Source: Nocardioidaceae bacterium (lineage in GTDB: Bacteria > Actinomycetota > Actinomycetes > Propionibacteriales > Nocardioidaceae). From it: 38,750 nt of DNA. Positions within the stretch are counted from its first letter, which is position 1. Each line of letters begins with the position of its first letter. The stretch spans positions 1 through 38,750 of the forward strand of contig JAICXL010000018.1 in NCBI GenBank assembly GCA_025980475.1, written 5' to 3'. A model generated the notes under the pieces. That model had not been told where the DNA came from, did not search any database, and saw only the letters and a program-made list of their open reading frames with translations. Positions 31,206-38,750 of this stretch are shown here, piece by piece. The position numbers were made by a program, and so were the translations under genes.

Positions 31206-31242
31206 GGTCGCCGGCGGCTGCGCGGCGCGGCCGCCGGCGACC
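31206..31242 (-). promoter_or_regulatory. 13-bp perfect hairpin between acpP and fabF
   Basis: Arms GGTCGCCGGCGGC (31206-31218) and GCCGCCGGCGACC (31230-31242) enclose an 11-nt loop. In the minus-strand transcript it lies about 30 nt after the acpP stop and about 20 nt before the fabF start. There is no T-run. It could partially terminate transcription or protect the acpP-containing 5' segment from 3' decay, raising ACP above the enzymes. That role is inferred from position. Confidence 0.6.
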
Positions 31243-31273
31243 AGGGCTTGCTCCGCCGGGTACGACGAGGGCC

Positions 31274-31522
31274 CTAGCTGGTCTGGGCCTTCTCGATGTA
31301 GCTGACCGCGTCGCCGACGGTCTTGAGGTTCTTCACCTCGTCGTCGGGGATCTTCACGTCGAACTTCTCCTCGGCCGCGACCACGACCTCCACCATCGAC
31401 AGCGAGTCCACGTCGAGGTCGTCGGTGAACGACTTGTCGAGCTGGACGTCGTCGGCATCGATGCCGGTGACCTCGTTGACGATGTCGGCGAGGTCGGCGC
31501 GGATCTCTTCGGTGCTGGCCAT
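31274..31522 (-). CDS. acpP: Acyl carrier protein
   Basis: An 82-residue acidic protein that carries growing acyl chains on a 4'-phosphopantetheine arm. The arm attaches to Ser40 in the DSL motif (TDDLDVDSLSMVEVV). Four-helix pattern and length are normal (MASTEEIRADLADIVNEVTG start, NLKTVGDAVSYIEKAQTS end). GAGAGGA precedes the ATG. It is the third gene of the fab operon, between fabH and fabF, the order known from Streptomyces. It is separated from fabF by a strong hairpin that may set its level apart from the enzymes. The activating phosphopantetheinyl transferase is not in the window. Confidence 0.97.
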   Translation of the reverse strand: MASTEEIRADLADIVNEVTGIDADDVQLDKSFTDDLDVDSLSMVEVVVAAEEKFDVKIPDDEVKNLKTVGDAVSYIEKAQTS

Positions 31523-31583
31523 GGATGGTTCCTCTCTGGTGGGTGCTGTTGCTCAGGATGCTTGCGGAAGGGAGGCCGGGCGT

Positions 31584-32600
31584 CTAGGGGACGCGCACGA
31601 CCTGGGCGGCGTAGGCGAGCCCAGCGCCGAAGGCGATCAGCAGGGCCAGGTCGCCGCTGTGGGCCTCGCCGTCCTTGACCATCTGGCGCAGCGCCAGTGG
31701 GATCGAGGCCGCGGAGGCGTTGCCCTGGTGGGCGATGTCGCGGGCGATCCGGACGTGCTCGGGCAGATTCATCGCCCGGGCCATCGCGTCGGTGATGCGC
31801 ATGTTGGCCTGGTGCGGCACGAAGAGGTCGAGGTCCTCGGCCTTGATCCCGGTGCGCTCCAGGGTCTCGGCGGCGACCTTGGCCATCGTGAACGCGGCCC
31901 AGCGGAAGACCGGGTTGCCCTGCATGGTCAGGTGCGGGATCCGGGTGCTGCCGGCGGCGACGACGTCGCGCCAGTCCTCGCGCTGGCGGATGTAGTCCTG
32001 GGCCTCGCCATCGCTGCCCCAGACCACCGGGCCGATGCCTGGCTCGTCCGCTGGGCCGACCAGGGCGGCGCCGGCGCCGTCGGCGAAGATGAAGGCGGTG
32101 CCGCGGTCGGTGGGGTCGGTGATGTCGGAGAGGCGCTCCACGCCGATGACCAGCACGTGGGTCGACGAGCCGGCGCGGACCAGGTCGGACGCGAGCGCGA
32201 TGCCGTGGCAGAAGCCGGCGCAGGCCGCGGAGATGTCGAAAGCCGCGGCCCGGTCGGTGCCGAGCTCGTGGGCGACCGCCGTGGCGACGGCCGGGGTCTG
32301 CATCAGGTGGGAGATGGTGGCCACGATCACCGCGTCGACCTGGCGGGCCTCGATGCCGGCGTCGTCGAGTGCGTCGCGGGCGGCGGCGACCGACATCATC
32401 TGCACGGTCTCCGACGGCGTGGCCCAGCGCCGCTCGATGATGCCGGAGCGCTGCTGGATCCACTCGTCGGAGGAGTCGATCGCCTCGACGATCTCGGCGT
32501 TGGGGACCACCCGGCTGGCGCGGTAGTGACCCAGGCCCAGGATGGCGCTGTGGCGCAGCTGCTCGTCGCGGACCAGCCGGCCCGGTTCGCGGCCGTTCAC
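31584..32600 (-). CDS. fabH: Beta-ketoacyl-ACP synthase III
   Basis: Initiating condensing enzyme (338 residues), which joins an acyl-CoA primer to malonyl-ACP. In actinobacteria the primer is often branched. The catalytic triad is Cys127 (DISAACAGFCHG), His263 (VPHQANMRI) and Asn294 (AHQGNASAASIPLAL). SSDEWIQQRSGIIERRWATP near the N-terminus is typical. The GTG start at 32600 overlaps the fabD TGA (GTGA); it begins NGREPGRLVRDEQLRHSAIL. A longer frame upstream is only the fabD-overlapping region read in another frame. An acpP-proximal gap of 61 nt follows. Confidence 0.95.
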   Translation of the reverse strand: MNGREPGRLVRDEQLRHSAILGLGHYRASRVVPNAEIVEAIDSSDEWIQQRSGIIERRWATPSETVQMMSVAAARDALDDAGIEARQVDAVIVATISHLMQTPAVATAVAHELGTDRAAAFDISAACAGFCHGIALASDLVRAGSSTHVLVIGVERLSDITDPTDRGTAFIFADGAGAALVGPADEPGIGPVVWGSDGEAQDYIRQREDWRDVVAAGSTRIPHLTMQGNPVFRWAAFTMAKVAAETLERTGIKAEDLDLFVPHQANMRITDAMARAMNLPEHVRIARDIAHQGNASAASIPLALRQMVKDGEAHSGDLALLIAFGAGLAYAAQVVRVP

Positions 32601-33781
32601 GCGCTGACCCCCTGGGGGTGCAGCCGCACCAGCGGCTGGCCGGGGGAGACCAGGTCGCCGTCCTCCACCAGCCACTCGACGATCGTGCCGCCGTGCGGGG
32701 CGACGACCGGTGTCTCGTCGCGCCGGCTGTGCACCGAGCCGACCGTGGCGGCCGGCGCGAGCCGCTCGCCCTCGCCGCCGGCCTGCCGGACGAAGGTGCC
32801 CTTCGCCGGGGCGACCAGCATCCGCCAGGTCGGGCTGGTGCTGATCTGCGAGGCCTCGCCGTGCTTGTCGCAGAAGGCGCGGGCGTCGTCGAGCTGGTCC
32901 GGGGTCTTGAGCGCGAACGTCTCGACCCCGGGGAGGGCCCGCCTGGCCAGGCCGACGAGCGTGCCCGACGGTGGCATCTCGAGGATGCCGGTGACACCGA
33001 GGTCCGCCATCGTCTCCATGCAGAGGTCCCAGCGGACCGGCGCGCTGACCTGCTTCACCAGTCGGCGGAGCAGGTCCTGGCCGTCGTGGACGATCTTGCC
33101 GTCGGCGTTGGAGATCACCGGCGTACGCGGGTCGTGGGTGGAGACGGCGCGGGCCAGCTTGCCGAGGGTCGCTGACGCGGGCGCCATGTGCTCGGTGTGG
33201 AAGGCTCCGGCCACCGACAGCGGACGCAGCCGCGCCTTCTCCGGTGGGGCGGCGGCGAGGGCCGCGAGCTGCTCCTCGGTGCCCGCGGCGACGATCTGGC
33301 CGGCTCCGTTGACGTTGGCGGCGGTGAGGCCGAGGTGCGTGAGGGTGGCCAGCACCTCCTCCTGGTCGCCACCGAGTACGGCGGTCATGCCCGTCGGCGT
33401 GGCGGCGGCCGCGTGGGCCATCGCCTTGCCGCGTTCACGGACCAGCACCATCGCCTGCTCGGCGGTGATGGCGCGAGCGCCGGCGGCAGCGGCGATCTCG
33501 CCGACGCTGTGCCCGGCGAGCGCGCCGATCCGACCGAACGCGTCCGCAGGGTGGGGGAAGAGCGAGACAGCGGTGACCAGGTCGGCCGCGACGAGCAGCG
33601 GCTGGGCGACGGCCGTGTCGCGGATGGTGTCGGCATCTGCCTCGGTGCCGTAGTGCGCCAGGTCCAGGCCGGCGACCGCCGAGAGCCAGTCCAGCCGCTC
33701 GGCGAAGATCGCGTCCTCCAGCCAGGGCTCGAGGAAACCGGGAGTCTGCGAACCCTGACCGGGGGCGACGATGATCAGCAC
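32597..33781 (-). CDS. fabD: Malonyl-CoA:ACP transacylase with C-terminal biotinyl/lipoyl-like domain
   Basis: A 394-residue protein whose first ~310 residues are FabD, which transfers malonyl from CoA to ACP. Ser92 lies in the nucleophile elbow GHSVGE and the catalytic His195 in GAFHTEHM; the start IIVAPGQGSQTPGFLEPW is typical. FabD alone is usually 305-320 residues. The extra ~79 residues (316-394, encoded by about 32600-32836) have the two-fold strand pattern of a biotin carboxyl carrier domain: MLVAPAKGTFVRQ, a GERLAPAATVGSV turn and VVAPHGGTIVEWLVEDGDLV followed by SPGQPLVRLHP. Where BCCP has EAMKM, this has HSRRDE, so no lysine can be biotinylated. GTG 33781 is chosen over an in-frame GTG at 33826 because conservation starts there. 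Confidence 0.92.
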   Translation of the reverse strand: MLIIVAPGQGSQTPGFLEPWLEDAIFAERLDWLSAVAGLDLAHYGTEADADTIRDTAVAQPLLVAADLVTAVSLFPHPADAFGRIGALAGHSVGEIAAAAGARAITAEQAMVLVRERGKAMAHAAAATPTGMTAVLGGDQEEVLATLTHLGLTAANVNGAGQIVAAGTEEQLAALAAAPPEKARLRPLSVAGAFHTEHMAPASATLGKLARAVSTHDPRTPVISNADGKIVHDGQDLLRRLVKQVSAPVRWDLCMETMADLGVTGILEMPPSGTLVGLARRALPGVETFALKTPDQLDDARAFCDKHGEASQISTSPTWRMLVAPAKGTFVRQAGGEGERLAPAATVGSVHSRRDETPVVAPHGGTIVEWLVEDGDLVSPGQPLVRLHPQGVSA

Positions 33782-33848
33782 GCTTCCACTGTGCCGTGTC
33801 GGGGGCGCCGACCGCGTCTCCGGCACGAACGAATCCAGTGGGCCGAAC

Positions 33849-33865
33849 TTGTAGGAACCCTACAA
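33849..33865 (-). promoter_or_regulatory. Palindrome TTGTAGG-N3-CCTACAA upstream of fabD
   Basis: A perfect 7-bp inverted repeat with a 3-bp spacer, AT-richer than its surroundings. It spans the stop codon of the regulator gene (TAG, 33860-33862) and lies about 68 nt upstream of the fabD start. Streptomyces FasR activates the equivalent fab operon from this interval, so this is the natural candidate for the regulator's binding site. No T-run follows in the transcript direction, so it is not an intrinsic terminator. Confidence 0.55.
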
Positions 33866-35047
33866 ATCTGTGGTGGCGAGCCGACCCAGGGTGAGCGCGA
33901 CGCGCAGCGTGTAGGACTCGCGGGCGTCCGTCGGGCTGAGTCCGGTGACGTCCTGCACGCGGCGCAGGCGGTAGCGGATGGTGTTGGGGTGCACGAAGAG
34001 TGCCCGCGCGGTCGCCTCGATCGAAGATCCCTGGTCGAGGAAGGCCTGGGTGGTGTCGAGGAGGACGGCGCCGGCCGCCACGAGGGCGCCGTACACCTCC
34101 GACAACAGCTGTGACCGGGCCGTGGCGTCGCCGTCGAGGGCCCGCTCGGGCAGCAGGTCGTCGGCGTGCACCGGGCGGGGCGCATCGGCCCACCCGCGGG
34201 CTGCCCGCAGGGAGGTCAGGGCGATCTGGGCCGAGCTGCCGGCGGCGGTCAGGTCGGTGACCACGGGACCGACCACGACCGGCCCGTCGGCGAAGGCCGT
34301 GGCGATCCGGTCGGCAGGACGGCCCAGCTCGTCGACGCCGCCGAGGACGACCAGCAGCAGCTCGCCCTGGACGCCGCAGAGGCAGTCGAGCCCGCGGTCG
34401 TGGGCGAATCGGCGCGCGGTGTCGATGGCGGTGTCGGCGAGTCGGCCGACGAGCACGACGATCCGGCCGGCGCCGTTCCAGCCCAGCGCGCTGGCCCGGG
34501 AGGCGATGTCCTCCTCGGTGCCGCCGCGGACGAGGCCGTCGACCAGCAGCGCTTCGAGCCGGGCGTCCCAGGCGCCGCGCTGCTCGGCCTGGCGGGCATA
34601 GACCTCAGCAGCAGCGAAGGCGACCTCGCGGGCATAGCTGTCGATCGCCCGGAGCACCTGGTCCGCGTCCGCCTCGCCGACCACGTCGACGACGCTGTGC
34701 TCGACGACCTCGATCGAGAGCCGGACCAGCTCGACGGTCTGCTGCAGCGAGATCACCCCGGCGAAGGTCTGCGGAGCCGCCCCGAATACCTCGGCGCGCA
34801 GGGTGGGGTGCTTGTCCGGCTCGCGGAACCAGTCCACGAACGCCTTGATGCCGGCCTGGACGATGAGGCCGATCCAGGAGCGCTCCTGGGCCGACAACTG
34901 GGTCACCCACGGCATCTCGCGCTCCATCCGGGCGACAGCAGTGGTGCTCATCGCCCCCGCGGAGCGCTGCAGCCGCTGGGCCACCTGGGCGCGGGACCGA
35001 GCCCGGGCGGTCTCGCCACCGGGGCGCGTGGTCCGCGCGGGCGTCAT
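33860..35047 (-). CDS. fasR: FasR-like PucR/CdaR-family regulator of fatty-acid synthesis
   Basis: A 395-residue transcription factor with the PucR/CdaR layout. The N-terminal ~150 residues are helical (MEREMPWVTQLSAQERSWIG; TFAGVISLQQTVELVRLSIE). A degenerate GGDEF-like middle follows (GRIVVLVGRLADTAIDTARR, ELLLVVLGGVDELG). The C-terminal helix-turn-helix is FLDQGSSIEATARALFVHPN then TIRYRLRRVQDVTGLSP. Gene position immediately upstream of fabD-fabH-acpP-fabF is the same as Streptomyces FasR, which activates that operon; function here is inferred from that synteny. The start ATG 35047 follows TACGCT by six bases (leaderless), and an extended inverted repeat lies just upstream. The stop codon sits inside the palindrome preceding fabD. 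Confidence 0.87.
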   Translation of the reverse strand: MTPARTTRPGGETARARSRAQVAQRLQRSAGAMSTTAVARMEREMPWVTQLSAQERSWIGLIVQAGIKAFVDWFREPDKHPTLRAEVFGAAPQTFAGVISLQQTVELVRLSIEVVEHSVVDVVGEADADQVLRAIDSYAREVAFAAAEVYARQAEQRGAWDARLEALLVDGLVRGGTEEDIASRASALGWNGAGRIVVLVGRLADTAIDTARRFAHDRGLDCLCGVQGELLLVVLGGVDELGRPADRIATAFADGPVVVGPVVTDLTAAGSSAQIALTSLRAARGWADAPRPVHADDLLPERALDGDATARSQLLSEVYGALVAAGAVLLDTTQAFLDQGSSIEATARALFVHPNTIRYRLRRVQDVTGLSPTDARESYTLRVALTLGRLATTDL

Positions 35048-35053
35048 GGGGCG

Positions 35054-35088
35054 AGCGTAGTGGCCCGCATGTCCCGGACCGATGCGGG
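35054..35088 (-). promoter_or_regulatory. fasR promoter -10 and nested inverted repeat
   Basis: On the minus strand TACGCT (35059-35054) is six bases before the fasR ATG, giving a leaderless start. Upstream, CCCGCATGTCC (35064-35074) is mirrored by GGAC (35076-35079) and, after a two-base bulge, ATGCGGG (35082-35088). An 11-bp-arm inverted repeat in the -35 region would suit autoregulation or another regulator. Confidence 0.5.
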
Positions 35089-35172
35089 AACGGTACGCAA
35101 CCGACACGGCCGAAGCGCCGACGGCGGTCGTCCGCAGGTCTAGAGTCGCGCCAGCGCCGGGGAGGAGAGCAG

Positions 35173-36162
35173 ATGGGTCGGGGCCACACGGTCGAGCACG
35201 TCACCATCCACGGGCACGATCGTGCCTACGTCACGGTCGGCCCGGACGTCGGGGCCGCGCCGGCGCTCCTGCTGCTGCACGGGCTGGGCTGCGACCACAC
35301 CACCTGGCACCCGGTGCTCGACGCCCTGGCCCGCCGCTACACGGTGATCGTCCCGGACCTGCTCGGCCACGGCGCCAGCGCCAAGCCGCGCGCCGACTAC
35401 TCGGTGGGCGGCTACGCCAACGGCATGCGCGACCTGCTGACCGTGCTCGGTGTCGACAAGGTCACCGTGGTGGGGCACAGCTTCGGGGGCGGGGTGGCGA
35501 TGCAGTTCGCCTATCAGTTCCCCGAGCGCACGGAGCGCCTCGTGCTGGTCGCACCCGGGGGCGTCGGTCCGGAGGTCTCTCCGTTCATCCGGGCGGTCAC
35601 CCTGCCCGGCTACCACCAGGCGATGGGCGTGCTGACCCTGCCGGGCATCCGGCACGTCGGCGCCGCGGGGCTGCGGGCGCTCGCCGCGAGCGGGCTCCCG
35701 GCTGCGCGCGACCTGGGCGAGGTGGCGCGCATCTACGAATCCTTCAAGGACCCGCACGCGCGAGCCGCCATCCGACACGTCGTGCGTGCGGTGGTCGACG
35801 TCAAGGGCCAGATCGTCACGATGGTCGACCGCGCCTACCTGACGCGGGCGATGCCGATGCTGGTCGTCTGGGGCTCCGACGACCGGGTCATCCCGGTCCG
35901 CCACGCGGACAACGTCCGCGCGATCGCCCCGGGCGCGGTCGTCGAGGTGCTGCCGAACTCGGGCCACTTCCCGCACCGCGACCACCCGGAGCGGTTCGTG
36001 AAGATCCTCAACGACTTCGTCCGGCGCACCCAGCCGGCCACCTACCATCGCGGCCGCTGGCGGCAGCTGCTGCGCAACGGTCCGGAGCTGCCGGAGAACC
36101 GTGCGGCGGCAGGCGAGAAGCCGCTGGCGCCGGTCGCCGCGCTGCGCCGCCGCCCCCGCTGA
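35173..36162 (+). CDS. Alpha/beta-fold hydrolase
   Basis: A 329-residue cytosolic serine hydrolase. The oxyanion region is LLLHGLGCDHTTWHPVLD and the nucleophile elbow is GHSFGGG with Ser103. The acid is probably Asp in WGSDDRVIP (~236) and the base His in LPNSGHFPHRDHPERF (~265). An insertion between strands 6 and 7 (residues ~135-210) forms the lid. The C-terminus is basic and disordered. The substrate is unknown; lipase, esterase or C-C hydrolase roles are all compatible. The ATG is preceded by GGAGGAGAG, and TAGAGT (35141-35146) is a likely -10. It is divergent from fasR. Its TGA stop forms the first three bases of repeat array 3. Confidence 0.86.
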   Translation: MGRGHTVEHVTIHGHDRAYVTVGPDVGAAPALLLLHGLGCDHTTWHPVLDALARRYTVIVPDLLGHGASAKPRADYSVGGYANGMRDLLTVLGVDKVTVVGHSFGGGVAMQFAYQFPERTERLVLVAPGGVGPEVSPFIRAVTLPGYHQAMGVLTLPGIRHVGAAGLRALAASGLPAARDLGEVARIYESFKDPHARAAIRHVVRAVVDVKGQIVTMVDRAYLTRAMPMLVVWGSDDRVIPVRHADNVRAIAPGAVVEVLPNSGHFPHRDHPERFVKILNDFVRRTQPATYHRGRWRQLLRNGPELPENRAAAGEKPLAPVAALRRRPR

Positions 36163-36353
36163 CCCGTCACTTTTGGCGGCGAAAATCACGCCGACCGGTC
36201 GATCTTGGCGCGTGAGGACTCCCGAGCGGTCAATTTCGGCGTGCAGCTGGGAGCGGTGCGGGGTCGACGAGGTCCGGCAGCGCCGTACCCCCGCACAGCC
36301 TGCGCCAGAGTTGACGGGTCGGCGGTCACAGGCGCGCCAGAACTGACCGGTCA
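36160..36353. repeat. Inverted array 3: five 19-nt units, 31-32-nt period
   Basis: Rightward units are at 36160-36178 (TGACCCGTCACTTTTGGCG), 36192-36210 and 36223-36241. Leftward units are at 36303-36321 and 36335-36353 (reverse complement TGACCGGTCAGTTCTGGCG). Core spacing is 32 and 31 nt in the left half and 32 nt in the right half. Both outermost units begin with TGA, and those TGAs are the stop codons of the hydrolase gene and of aceE. The array therefore exactly spans the gap between two convergent genes. The unit is the same family as array 2 (CGAGTAGTCAACTTTGGCG). Confidence 0.88.
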
Positions 36354-38750
36354 GGCGTCGCCGCCCTCCTGCAGCACTCCGGACACCGCGGTGGGATCGT
36401 CGATGCGGTAGCGGGAGAACGCCTCGGCCACCGACTCCGGCTTGACCTCACCACGCTGGGCGAGTGCCTGCAGGGCCTGGACGACCACGCTCTCGGCGTC
36501 GACCTGGAAGAACCGCCGCGCGGCCGGGCGGGTGTCGGCGAAGCCGAACCCGTCGGTGCCCAGCACGTGGTAGTCGCCGGGGACCCAGCGGGCCAGCTGC
36601 AGCGGCACCGCACGCATGAAGTCGGTGACCGCCACGAACGGTCCCTGGGCATCGTCGAGCTTGCGGGTGACGTAGGGGACTGCGGGCTGCTCGGCGAGGT
36701 GGTTCAGCGACCACTTCTCGGCCTCGACACCGTCGCGGGCCAGCTCGTTCCACGAGGTCACCGACCACAGCTCCGCCGCGACACCCCACTCCTCGGCCAG
36801 CAGCCGCTGGGCCTCGAGGATCCAGGGGAAGGCCACGCCGGAGGCGAGCAGCTGCACCCGAGGGGCGTTCTCGGGCAGGTTCTCGGGCAGGTCAGGGGCG
36901 TCGGCGAAGTGGTAGATCCCCTTGAGCAGGCCCTCCACGTCGATGTCGTCGGGCTCCTTGGGCTGCACCACCGGCTCGTTGTAGACGGTCAGGTAGTAGA
37001 CGACGTCCTCACCGTGGGGGTGCTCCTCGGTCGAGGCGTACATCCGCCGCAGGCCGTCCTGCATGATGTGCGCGATCTCGTGGGCGTGCGCCGGGTCGTA
37101 GTGCACGACGGCCGGGTTGGTCGCCGCCAGCAGCGGCGAGTGGCCGTCGGCGTGCTGCAGGCCCTCACCGGTCAGCGTGGTGCGCCCGGCGGTGGCGCCG
37201 ATCAGGAAGCCGCGGCAGAGCTGGTCGGCCATCGCCCACAGGGAGTCGCCGGTGCGCTGGAAGCCGAACATCGAGTAGAAGATGTAGAAGGGGATCATCG
37301 GCACGCCGTGGGTGGCGTACGACGACCCGGCCGCGATCGCCGAGGAGACGGCGCCGGCCTCGGAGATGCCCTCGTGGAGCATCTGGCCCTGCCGGTCCTC
37401 CCGCCACTTCAGCAGCAGCTTGCGGTCGACCGACTCGTACTGCTGCCCGCCCGGGTTGTAGATCTTTGCGCTCGGGAACATCGAGTCCATCCCGAAGGTG
37501 CGGAACTCGTCGGGCGCGATCGGCACGATGCGAGGGCCGATCTCCGGGTCCTTCATCCAGTCCTTGAGCAGCCGGACCAGCGCCATCGTCGAGGCGATCT
37601 TGTTCTTGCCCGAGCCCTGCTTGAGCTCGGAGTAGACCGCGTCGCCCGGCAGCTTGAGTGCCTTGGCCTTCACCTCGCGGCGCGGCATGAAGCCGCCGAG
37701 CTGGTTGCGCCGCTCCAGCATGTACTGGATCTCGGGGGAGTCCACGCCCGGGTGGAAGAACGGCGCGGCGCCGGTGCGGTCGTAGGACTCGTCGAGCTCC
37801 CGGTCGCTCATCGGCAGGTAGAGCCGGTCGCGGAACCGCTTAAGGTCGTCGCGGTTGAGCTTCTTCATCTGGTGGGTCGCGTTGCGGCCCTCGAGGGCGT
37901 CGATCGTCCAGCCCTTGATGGTCTTGGCCAGGATCACCGTCGGCTGGCCGACGTGCTTGGTGGCGGCGTCGAAGGCGGCGTAGACCTTGCGGTAGTCGTG
38001 ACCGCCGCGCGGCAGCTTGCGGATCTGCTCGTCGCTCATGTGCTCGACCATCTTGCGCAGCCGCGGGTCGCCGCCGAAGAAGCTCTCCCGGATGTAGTCA
38101 CCGGACTCGACCGAGTAGGTCTGGAAGGCGCCGTCCGGGGTGGTGTTCATCCGGTTGACCAGCACGCCGTCGACGTCGCGCGCGAGGAGGGCGTCCCACT
38201 CGCGGCCCCAGATCACCTTGATGACGTTCCAGCCGGCACCGCGGAAGATCGACTCCAGCTCCTGGATGATCTTGCCGTTGCCGCGCACCGGGCCGTCGAG
38301 CTGCTGCAGGTTGCAGTTGATCACGAAGATCAGGTTGTCCAGCTCCTCGCGCGCGGCCAGGCCGATCGCGCCGAGCGACTCGGGCTCGCCCATCTCGCCG
38401 TCGCCGAGGAAGGCCCAGACCCGCTGCTGGCTGGTGTCCTTGATGCCGCGGTTGTGCAGGTAGCGGTCGAACCGGGCCTGGTAGAGCGCGTTGAGCGAGG
38501 TCAGTCCCATCGAGACGGTGGGGAACTCCCAGAAGTCCGGCATCAGCCGCGGGTGGGGGTAGGACGACAGACCCTGGCCGACGCCGTGCTGGACTTCCTG
38601 GCGGAAATGCATCAGCTGCTGCTCGGACAGCCGGCCCTCGAGGAAGGCGCGGGCGTAGATGCCCGGCGAGCCGTGGCCCTGGAAGTAGACGTGGTCGCCG
38701 CCGCCGGGGTGGTCCTTGCCGCGGAAGAAGTGGTTGAAGCCGACCTCGTA
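36351..38750 (-). CDS. aceE: Pyruvate dehydrogenase E1 component, homodimeric type, N-terminus outside window
   Basis: Thiamine-diphosphate-dependent decarboxylase of the pyruvate dehydrogenase complex, which converts pyruvate and passes the acetyl group to lipoyl-E2. About 799 C-terminal residues are present; the family is near 900-930, so roughly 110-130 are cut off by the window edge. The frame is open to 38750 and begins [20 protein letters not shown]. The thiamine/metal motif is [20 protein letters not shown] with [19 protein letters not shown]. The flexible catalytic-loop region [20 protein letters not shown] and the transketolase-like segment [20 protein letters not shown] are typical. 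The end, [19 protein letters not shown], is the expected C-terminus. The stop lies within repeat array 3. Confidence 0.97.
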   Translation of the reverse strand, partial: YEVGFNHFFRGKDHPGGGDHVYFQGHGSPGIYARAFLEGRLSEQQLMHFRQEVQHGVGQGLSSYPHPRLMPDFWEFPTVSMGLTSLNALYQARFDRYLHNRGIKDTSQQRVWAFLGDGEMGEPESLGAIGLAAREELDNLIFVINCNLQQLDGPVRGNGKIIQELESIFRGAGWNVIKVIWGREWDALLARDVDGVLVNRMNTTPDGAFQTYSVESGDYIRESFFGGDPRLRKMVEHMSDEQIRKLPRGGHDYRKVYAAFDAATKHVGQPTVILAKTIKGWTIDALEGRNATHQMKKLNRDDLKRFRDRLYLPMSDRELDESYDRTGAAPFFHPGVDSPEIQYMLERRNQLGGFMPRREVKAKALKLPGDAVYSELKQGSGKNKIASTMALVRLLKDWMKDPEIGPRIVPIAPDEFRTFGMDSMFPSAKIYNPGGQQYESVDRKLLLKWREDRQGQMLHEGISEAGAVSSAIAAGSSYATHGVPMIPFYIFYSMFGFQRTGDSLWAMADQLCRGFLIGATAGRTTLTGEGLQHADGHSPLLAATNPAVVHYDPAHAHEIAHIMQDGLRRMYASTEEHPHGEDVVYYLTVYNEPVVQPKEPDDIDVEGLLKGIYHFADAPDLPENLPENAPRVQLLASGVAFPWILEAQRLLAEEWGVAAELWSVTSWNELARDGVEAEKWSLNHLAEQPAVPYVTRKLDDAQGPFVAVTDFMRAVPLQLARWVPGDYHVLGTDGFGFADTRPAARRFFQVDAESVVVQALQALAQRGEVKPESVAEAFSRYRIDDPTAVSGVLQEGGDA

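Noticed and set aside
33849..33865. Intrinsic terminator of fasR
   Set aside because: The stem is only 7 bp with a 3-nt loop and no T-run follows in the direction of transcription.

Overview
The window comes from the chromosome of a high-GC actinobacterium, most likely a Nocardioides-type member of the Propionibacteriales. The evidence is strong G/C at third codon positions, frequent GTG and some TTG starts, GTGA start/stop overlaps, leaderless promoters, DUF3145 and DUF3099 proteins, and the actinobacterial cluster fasR-fabD-fabH-acpP-fabF-accD. This placement is inferred from content; no alignment was run. Both ends cut genes: dgt lacks its N-terminus on the left and aceE lacks its N-terminus on the right.

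Layout. 1-7.1 kb is nucleotide and DNA metabolism: dgt, a decayed NarL-type regulator, a D-2-hydroxyacid dehydrogenase, a YihY membrane protein, a lipoate-ligase-like protein, dnaG with a coupled small protein, and tRNA-Asn. 7.2-14.4 kb carries a sulfotransferase-like protein, a succinate-semialdehyde-type dehydrogenase, a PIG-L deacetylase divergent from an HTH regulator/MFS exporter pair, and a DEAD-box helicase. 14.5-24.4 kb is surface and signalling: a secreted RTX-like calcium binder, tRNA-Met(CAT), a SapM-like phosphatase with a possible leader ORF, an orphan adenine methylase, two SpoIIE-type phosphatases (the second fused to kinase and STAS domains), a PrmC-like methyltransferase, a DUF3099 protein, an LPNTG wall-anchored protein and a membrane-anchored protein. 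24.4-28.5 kb has a CNNM/CBS pair, a PP2C phosphatase and a DUF3145 protein. 28.5-35 kb is the fatty-acid operon on the minus strand. 35-38.75 kb has an alpha/beta hydrolase and aceE.

The most unusual content is non-coding. Three intergenic arrays (near 1.3, 9.9 and 36.25 kb) are built from related 17-19 nt units. In each array the left-hand units point right and the right-hand units point left. Units repeat every 22 nt in the first array and every 31-32 nt in the other two, close to whole numbers of helical turns. In the latter two arrays, units contain or abut the stop codons of the flanking convergent genes. Other points: FabD carries a C-terminal biotinyl/lipoyl-like fold without the modifiable lysine; several palindromes sit where operators are expected; and at least nine genes show a -10 hexamer 6-7 nt before the start codon, which predicts leaderless transcripts.
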